DNA of 6,916 nucleotides, from positions 1 to 6,916 of the forward strand of contig SKYX01000404.1 of NCBI GenBank assembly GCA_007127655.1, written 5' to 3'. Source of the DNA: Desulfonatronum sp. (GTDB lineage Bacteria > Desulfobacterota > Desulfovibrionia > Desulfovibrionales > Desulfonatronaceae). A program made the position numbers and the translations under genes. The notes under the pieces are model-generated. The model searched no databases. It worked only from the letters and a program-made list of their open reading frames with translations, and was not told the origin of the DNA. Each line of letters starts with the position of its first letter. The first letter of the stretch is position 1. Below, in pieces: positions 1-4,820 of this stretch.

Positions 1-1064
<1,064 letters not shown>

Positions 1065-1094
1065 ATGGGCATGACGCCCTCCAGGTTGCCATGA
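1065..1094 (+). other. Nine-codon mini-ORF bridging valS and mntA
   Basis: Directly after the valS stop (TAA immediately followed by ATG) an ORF reads MGMTPSRLP and ends at TGA 1092-1094. That stop overlaps the mntA start codon as ATGA (1091-1094). A GGAG at 1058-1061, inside the end of valS, lies 3 nt before the mini-ORF ATG, which is close for a Shine-Dalgarno. mntA itself has only a weak AGG (1083-1085). The layout would allow ribosomes finishing valS to re-initiate and be handed on to mntA. The arrangement is visible in the sequence; translation and any role are inference, and an ORF this short may be chance. Confidence 0.25.
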
Positions 1095-1501
1095 CGGAGC
1101 AAAAGATATCCGCGATCGTCCAGCGCTACTTTCCCGATGTACAGGCTGTGTATTTGTTCGGCACCATGGGCACGGAATACGAGCGCGCGGACAGCGACGC
1201 CGACATTGCCCTGCTGCTGCCCCATGCATCGGCCAAGGCCGCCGGGAGCTTGTTTTTGTCCGAATGCCGCTTTGCCCTGGAAGACCTGCTCGGGCGAAAG
1301 GTGGACCTGGTCAACCTGCGCCTGGTGGATACGGTCTTCCAGTTTCGGATTGTCGAGGAGGGCCGACTGATTCTGGTGGCCGACCAGTTCGCCGCGGCCA
1401 GTTTTGAAATGCTCACGCTTTCCTTTTATCAGAAGCTCCAGCAGGAGCGCGCGCCAATCCTGGAACAGATCGCGACCACTCGGCAGGTATTGGAAGCATG
1501 A
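1091..1501 (+). CDS. mntA: MntA-type minimal nucleotidyltransferase antitoxin (HepT-MntA system)
   Basis: A 136-residue stand-alone nucleotidyltransferase of the MNT fold, the length typical of MntA antitoxins. In characterised systems MntA uses ATP to add AMP units to a tyrosine in the HEPN toxin and so silences its RNase activity. The catalytic signature is seen at residues 24-38: G24-T25, ten residues, then D36-A-D38, preceded by a hydrophobic strand (AVYLF) and followed by IALLL. D72 in KVDLV is a good candidate for the third acidic ligand. The canonical motif is GS-x10-DxD; here the Ser is Thr, a conservative but unusual change. The start at 1091 is the only reasonable in-frame one, since no in-frame ATG/GTG/TTG lies between the valS stop and it. 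Its Shine-Dalgarno (AGG 1083-1085) is weak, consistent with coupling to upstream translation. The stop overlaps hepT by ATGA. Family assignment is strong; antitoxin function is inferred from the partner gene. Confidence 0.88.
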   Translation: MTEQKISAIVQRYFPDVQAVYLFGTMGTEYERADSDADIALLLPHASAKAAGSLFLSECRFALEDLLGRKVDLVNLRLVDTVFQFRIVEEGRLILVADQFAAASFEMLTLSFYQKLQQERAPILEQIATTRQVLEA

Positions 1502-1908
1502 TCGACGATGTCGTTTTGAACAAGAAGGAGAGCATCGAGCGCTGTATCCGACAGATCAGGCGGTATTACGCCGAGCCTTCAGAACTGCCGTTCACCGATG
1601 ATTTCCTGAAACAGGACGCCATCGCCCTGAACCTCCAGCGCGCCGCGGAACAATGCATCGATCTGGCCAACCATGTGGTCCGGGTGAAACGGCTGGGAAT
1701 TCCCAAGCAAAGCCGGGATGGATTCGGCATGCTGCGTGCGGCGGGCGTCATTTCTGACCCGTTGGCCCGCAACCTGGAAGGCATGGTCGGTTTCCGCAAT
1801 GTTTTGGTCCACGACTACCAGAATCTGGACCTGAACATCATGCAGAACATCATCGAGTACAGACTGGGCGATTTCATCGAGTTCACGGTGCGGGTGATGG
1901 AAAGTTGA
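1498..1908 (+). CDS. hepT: HepT-type HEPN ribonuclease toxin (DUF86 family)
   Basis: A 136-residue, mostly helical protein of the HEPN (former DUF86) family. The diagnostic Rx4HxY motif is intact: R100, H105 and Y107 in FRNVLVHDY. Arg and His form the RNase centre in the homodimer, and the Tyr is the residue AMPylated by MntA in characterised systems. Other family hallmarks are NLQRAAEQCIDLANH (residues 45-59), the GM segment before the motif, and the IIEYRLGDF helix after it. Studied homologues act on RNA, with tRNA 3' ends reported as target in one case; the target here is unknown. The ATG at 1498 overlaps the mntA stop (ATGA), so the antitoxin is translated first and the pair is coupled. 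No strong Shine-Dalgarno precedes it (GGAAG at 1492-1496 is too close), supporting coupling. The toxin looks intact and full length. Confidence 0.9.
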   Translation: MIDDVVLNKKESIERCIRQIRRYYAEPSELPFTDDFLKQDAIALNLQRAAEQCIDLANHVVRVKRLGIPKQSRDGFGMLRAAGVISDPLARNLEGMVGFRNVLVHDYQNLDLNIMQNIIEYRLGDFIEFTVRVMES

Positions 1909-1914
1909 AGATCA

Positions 1915-1940
1915 AGCCAAGAGAATCAGGCTGTTTTTTT
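1915..1940 (+). terminator. Weak terminator-like stem with T7 tract after hepT
   Basis: A 4-bp stem AGCC (1915-1918) / GGCT (1929-1932) with a 10-nt loop is followed by G and seven T residues (1934-1940). It begins six bases after the hepT stop codon, the right place for an intrinsic terminator closing the valS-mntA-hepT unit. The stem is short, so termination is uncertain and may be partial. Confidence 0.3.
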
Positions 1941-1962
1941 AAGATTGATAGGAAAAGAACCT

Positions 1963-1977
1963 GTCCTCGCTGAGGAC
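1963..1977 (+). promoter_or_regulatory. Perfect 6-bp hairpin in the cobA-hemD leader
   Basis: GTCCTC (1963-1968) and GAGGAC (1972-1977) are exact inverted repeats around a 3-nt loop. They lie about 17 bases ahead of the ribosome-binding site of the cobA-hemD gene. No T-run follows, so this is not a standard terminator. It could be a leader RNA stem or a small operator half-site pair. The palindrome is certain; its function is unknown, and the region is too small to hold a known cobalamin riboswitch. Confidence 0.3.
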
Positions 1978-1993
1978 GCATTACATTTCGATC

Positions 1994-1998
1994 AGGAG
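1994..1998 (+). promoter_or_regulatory. Ribosome-binding site of cobA-hemD
   Basis: AGGAG sits 5 nt before the ATG at 2004 and fixes this as the start. The protein then begins MSKVYLLGAGPGDPE, exactly where the family's N-terminal SAM-binding strand should begin. Confidence 0.75.
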
Positions 1999-2003
1999 CA
2001 TTC

Positions 2004-3542
2004 ATGTCCAAAGTTTACCTGCTGGGCGCCGGGCCCGGCGATCCGGAGTTGATCACGCTCAAGGCCAAGCGGTTGTTGGAGACCGCGGACACCGTGGTTT
2101 ACGACTACCTGGCCAATCCGCGATTTCTGGCCTGGTGCCGACCGGACGCTGAGATTTATTACGTCGGCAAAAAGGGCGGCGACCACACCCTCCCCCAGGA
2201 TAAAATCAACGATCTGCTGGTGGAGCGGGCCAAGGCGGGGAAGGTCGTGGCCCGGCTTAAGGGGGGCGACCCGTATGTCTTCGGGCGGGGAGCGGAGGAG
2301 GTCGAGGAGCTTTTGGAGCACGGCATCGAATTCGAGGTGGTCCCCGGTGTGACCTCGGCCGTGGCCGCCCCGGCCTATGCCGGGATTCCGTTGACCCATC
2401 GCCGTTTCGCCTCTTCGGTATCCTTCATCACCGGCCACGAGGACCCGACCAAGGCCGAGAGCGCCCACGACTGGGAGGCTTTGGCCCGGAGCACCAGCAC
2501 CCTGGTTTTTTTTATGGGCGTGAAGAACCTGCCGGAAATTTCGGCCAATCTGATCAAGGCCGGACTTTCCGGAAGCACCCCGGCAGCCCTGGTCCGCTGG
2601 GGGACCACGTGCAGGCAACGGTCACTGATCTCCACATTGGCCGATATTGCCGAGGAGTCCCAAAAACAAGGGTTCAAGCCTCCGTCTTTGCTGGTGGTGG
2701 GCGAAGTGGTTTCCCTGCACGACAAGTTGAACTGGTTCGAGCGGCGCCCCCTGCTGGGCAAGGGCGTGGTGGTCACCCGTTCCAGGGAGCAGGCCAGCGA
2801 CGTGGTAGCCACCCTGGAGAACCTGGGAGCCTGTTGTCATGAGTTTCCGACCATTGCCGTGGAGCCCATGGAGCAGACGGCACCCATTCAAGAAGCCACC
2901 GGGCGGTTGGGCGACTACGACTGGGTGGTCTTCACCTCGGTCAACGGCGTGCGTTTGTTCTGGGACGTGTTGGAGGGCCGAGGGCTGGACGCCCGGGCCT
3001 TTGCCGGAACTCAGGTGGCGGCCATCGGCCCGGCTACGGCCGAGGGGCTGGCCCGGCGGGGCATTCGGGCTGATTTCGTCCCGGAAAAGTACGTGGCCGA
3101 GGACATCGTCCAGGGGCTGCTGGCCAGGGGCGTGGAGGGCAAGCGGGTGCTGATTCCCAGGGCCGAGCAGGCTCGGGAAGTGCTGCCTGAGGAATTGCTC
3201 CGGGCGGGAGCCCAGGTGGAGGTGCTGCCGGTGTACCGGACCCTGCCGGTGGCCAAGGGTGCGGAAGACGTGACGGCTGCTCTGGAGAACGGAGAGATTC
3301 AGTACATTACGTTCACCAGTTCCTCCACGGTGACCAACTTTTTCGCGGCTATCGGGCCGGAGCTGATTCAAAAACACCGCGCCGCGCTGAAACTGGTCTG
3401 CATTGGACCGGTCACCGAACGGACCTTGCAAAATCATGGCTTTCAGGGCGACATTCAGCCCGAAGACTATACCATCCCGGCCATGGTTCAGGCCATCCTG
3501 GACCATGCCGGCCAGGGCCGACACGGGGGCGCTAAGGCATGA
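2004..3542 (+). CDS. cobA-hemD: Fused uroporphyrinogen-III C-methyltransferase / uroporphyrinogen-III synthase
   Basis: A 512-residue bifunctional cytoplasmic enzyme of tetrapyrrole synthesis. The HemD half cyclises hydroxymethylbilane to uroporphyrinogen III. The CobA (SUMT) half then methylates it twice with S-adenosylmethionine to give precorrin-2, feeding siroheme, cobalamin and, in sulfate reducers, the siroheme-dependent heme route. Residues 1-245 are the methyltransferase: GAGPGDPELITL (8-19), RLKGGDPYVFGRG (84-96), PGVTSAVAAPAYAGIPLTHR (114-133), MGVKNL (171-176). After a short joint (about 245-253), residues 254-503 form the two-lobed synthase, recognisable by VVVTRS (255-260), FTSVNGV (310-316), IGPATAEGL (341-349), FTSSSTVT (437-444) and IGPVTERTL (467-475). 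No frameshift or missing core motif is seen. The fusion is documented in Desulfovibrio. The stop overlaps purN by ATGA. A run of eight T (2506-2513) lies inside the CobA part. Confidence 0.96.
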   Translation: MSKVYLLGAGPGDPELITLKAKRLLETADTVVYDYLANPRFLAWCRPDAEIYYVGKKGGDHTLPQDKINDLLVERAKAGKVVARLKGGDPYVFGRGAEEVEELLEHGIEFEVVPGVTSAVAAPAYAGIPLTHRRFASSVSFITGHEDPTKAESAHDWEALARSTSTLVFFMGVKNLPEISANLIKAGLSGSTPAALVRWGTTCRQRSLISTLADIAEESQKQGFKPPSLLVVGEVVSLHDKLNWFERRPLLGKGVVVTRSREQASDVVATLENLGACCHEFPTIAVEPMEQTAPIQEATGRLGDYDWVVFTSVNGVRLFWDVLEGRGLDARAFAGTQVAAIGPATAEGLARRGIRADFVPEKYVAEDIVQGLLARGVEGKRVLIPRAEQAREVLPEELLRAGAQVEVLPVYRTLPVAKGAEDVTAALENGEIQYITFTSSSTVTNFFAAIGPELIQKHRAALKLVCIGPVTERTLQNHGFQGDIQPEDYTIPAMVQAILDHAGQGRHGGAKA

Positions 3543-4219
3543 CCCTGCCTATCGGCGTGCTCATTTCCGGAAGCGGGTCCAATTTACAGGCCCTGATAGA
3601 CCGGATGGAAACCGGGGTGCTGGACGTGACCATCCAGACGGTGATTTCCAACATTCCCGGGGTCAAGGGGTTGGAACGCGCGGCGAATCATGGCATTCCT
3701 TCCCTGACGCTCTCTCACGGGGACTACCCGGATCGTGAGTCCTATGACCGGGTGTTGGTCCGCGCCCTGCGCGACGCCGGGGCCCAGGCCGTGATCCTGG
3801 CCGGCTTCATGCGTCTCGTGGGGCCGGAACTCCTGGCCGCCTTTCCCGGACGAGTGCTGAACATCCATCCGGCGCTGCTGCCGTCCTTTCCCGGATTGCA
3901 CGCCCAGGACCAGGCCGCAGGGTACGGGGTCCGTTTGGCAGGATGTACGGTACATTTCGTTGATGAAGAAGTGGACCACGGTCCGATCATCATCCAGGCC
4001 GCCGTCCCGGCCCTGCCGGGCGAGGGGGCCGAAGAGCTGGGCGGTCGCATCCTGGCTTTGGAGCACCGGATTTTTCCTCAGGCTCTGCAATGGCTGGCAG
4101 AAGGCAGGTTGGACGTTCAGAACCGTCAAGTGGTGGTCCGTCCCGGAGAGCGGCCCTTGGCAACCAAGAACGGCCTGCCGCCGTGTCTGGTTTTTCCGCC
4201 GTTGGAAGAGGGATTTTAG
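3539..4219 (+). CDS. purN: Phosphoribosylglycinamide formyltransferase (GAR transformylase)
   Basis: A 226-residue enzyme that transfers a formyl group from 10-formyltetrahydrofolate to glycinamide ribonucleotide, the third step of de novo purine synthesis, in the cytoplasm. The N-terminal phosphate-binding loop SGSGSNLQAL (10-19) is intact. So is the catalytic triad, in the same order and spacing as in E. coli PurN: N108 and H110 in LNIHPALLPSFPG (107-119), and D146 in VDEEVDHGPI. GFMRLVG (89-95) and VHFVDEE (138-144) also fit. At 226 residues it is slightly longer than E. coli PurN (212), owing to a C-terminal tail. It starts by ATGA overlap with cobA-hemD and has no strong Shine-Dalgarno of its own (GGGGG at 3525-3529 is the best), so translational coupling is likely. 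The link with tetrapyrrole synthesis is positional, not an obvious pathway link. Function is near certain. Confidence 0.96.
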   Translation: MTLPIGVLISGSGSNLQALIDRMETGVLDVTIQTVISNIPGVKGLERAANHGIPSLTLSHGDYPDRESYDRVLVRALRDAGAQAVILAGFMRLVGPELLAAFPGRVLNIHPALLPSFPGLHAQDQAAGYGVRLAGCTVHFVDEEVDHGPIIIQAAVPALPGEGAEELGGRILALEHRIFPQALQWLAEGRLDVQNRQVVVRPGERPLATKNGLPPCLVFPPLEEGF

Positions 4220-4225
4220 GGAGGA
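4219..4225 (+). promoter_or_regulatory. Ribosome-binding site of the AMMECR1 gene
   Basis: GGGAGGA starts at the last base of the purN stop codon. Its core GGGAGG (4219-4224) ends 7 nt before a GTG at 4232. This site supports the GTG start even though GTG is the less common initiator. Confidence 0.7.
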
Positions 4226-4231
4226 ACGAAC

Positions 4232-4777
4232 GTGAGTGATTTTCAGTTTGAACTGTCCCCGGCGGAACGGGATTATCTGCGGGAATTGGCCCGGTTGAGC
4301 ATTGCTTCCCGGTTTGACGCGAACGTGGTTCTCCCGAAGCCGGTTTCGGAAAAGCTGGAGCAGCCCTTTGGCGCGTTCGTGACTCTGAAAAAGCAAGGAC
4401 ATCTGCGCGGGTGCATCGGGAACATCGTTGGCGACCAGCCGATTCGGGAGACCATCATCCGCATGGCCCGGGCCGCTGCCTTCAACGATCCCCGCTTTCC
4501 TCCGGTGGGCAGGGAAGAACTGGCCGACCTGGGCGTGGAGATTTCGATCCTGAGCCCGCTTGAGCCCTGCCCCGCCGGGGATGTCATTCCAGGCCGACAC
4601 GGACTGCTTGTGCGCCGCGGTCCGCATTCCGGCCTGCTTTTGCCCCAGGTTGCCGCGGAATACGGCTGGGACCGGGAGACCTTTCTGGCCCAGACCTGTC
4701 GGAAGGCCGGGCTCCCAGCCAATGCGTGGCAGCAACCGGGCACGGAGATATTTTGCTTTGAGGCGGTTATTTTCTAG
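4232..4777 (+). CDS. AMMECR1-domain protein (AmmeMemoRadiSam system protein A type)
   Basis: A 181-residue single-domain protein of the AMMECR1 family, conserved from bacteria and archaea to humans. The hallmark LRGCIG is at residues 58-63, preceded by PFGAFVTLKKQGH. Other conserved segments are AAAFNDPRFPP (81-91), VEISILSPLEP (102-112), HGLLVRRG (123-130), SGLLLPQVA (133-141) and the W146-to-AGL161 region with TCRKAGL. Length matches bacterial family members. Many of these genes sit beside a Memo-like gene and a radical-SAM gene (the AmmeMemoRadiSam set). Neither is in this window, so partners may lie elsewhere or be absent. The precise biochemical role is unsettled, and I assign none. No signal peptide or membrane segment is seen, so it is probably cytoplasmic. 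It lies 12 bp after purN and is probably cotranscribed with cobA-hemD and purN. Confidence 0.9.
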   Translation: MSDFQFELSPAERDYLRELARLSIASRFDANVVLPKPVSEKLEQPFGAFVTLKKQGHLRGCIGNIVGDQPIRETIIRMARAAAFNDPRFPPVGREELADLGVEISILSPLEPCPAGDVIPGRHGLLVRRGPHSGLLLPQVAAEYGWDRETFLAQTCRKAGLPANAWQQPGTEIFCFEAVIF

Positions 4778-4779
4778 CT

Positions 4780-4797
4780 GACCGGCAAGGTCGTTTT
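4780..4797 (+). terminator. Possible weak terminator after the AMMECR1 gene
   Basis: GACC (4780-4783) and GGTC (4789-4792) form a 4-bp stem with a 5-nt loop, followed by G and four T. It lies in the 43-bp gap before the response-regulator gene. The stem and T-run are both short, so this may be chance; partial termination between the two units is possible. Confidence 0.18.
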
Positions 4798-4807
4798 CGG
4801 CGTTGCG

Positions 4808-4813
4808 AGGAGG
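4808..4813 (+). promoter_or_regulatory. Ribosome-binding site of the response-regulator gene
   Basis: A full AGGAGG lies 7 nt before the ATG at 4821. The receiver domain's first strand (LILVVDDE) follows about ten residues in, so the start is well supported. Confidence 0.78.
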
Positions 4814-4820
4814 TTTGAAC

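Noticed and set aside
1945..1973. Possible promoter with TTGATA (1945-1950) as a -35 box
   Set aside because: No acceptable -10 box lies 16-18 bases downstream (the bases there read CGCTGA), so I do not call a promoter, although one is likely somewhere in this gap or further upstream.
1909..2003. Cobalamin riboswitch upstream of cobA-hemD
   Set aside because: The gap is only 95 bp and shows none of the conserved B12-box features; the single small hairpin does not make a riboswitch.
2622..3524. A 300-codon open frame on the - strand opposite HemD
   Set aside because: The + strand encodes intact HemD motifs; the antisense product has no recognisable domain.
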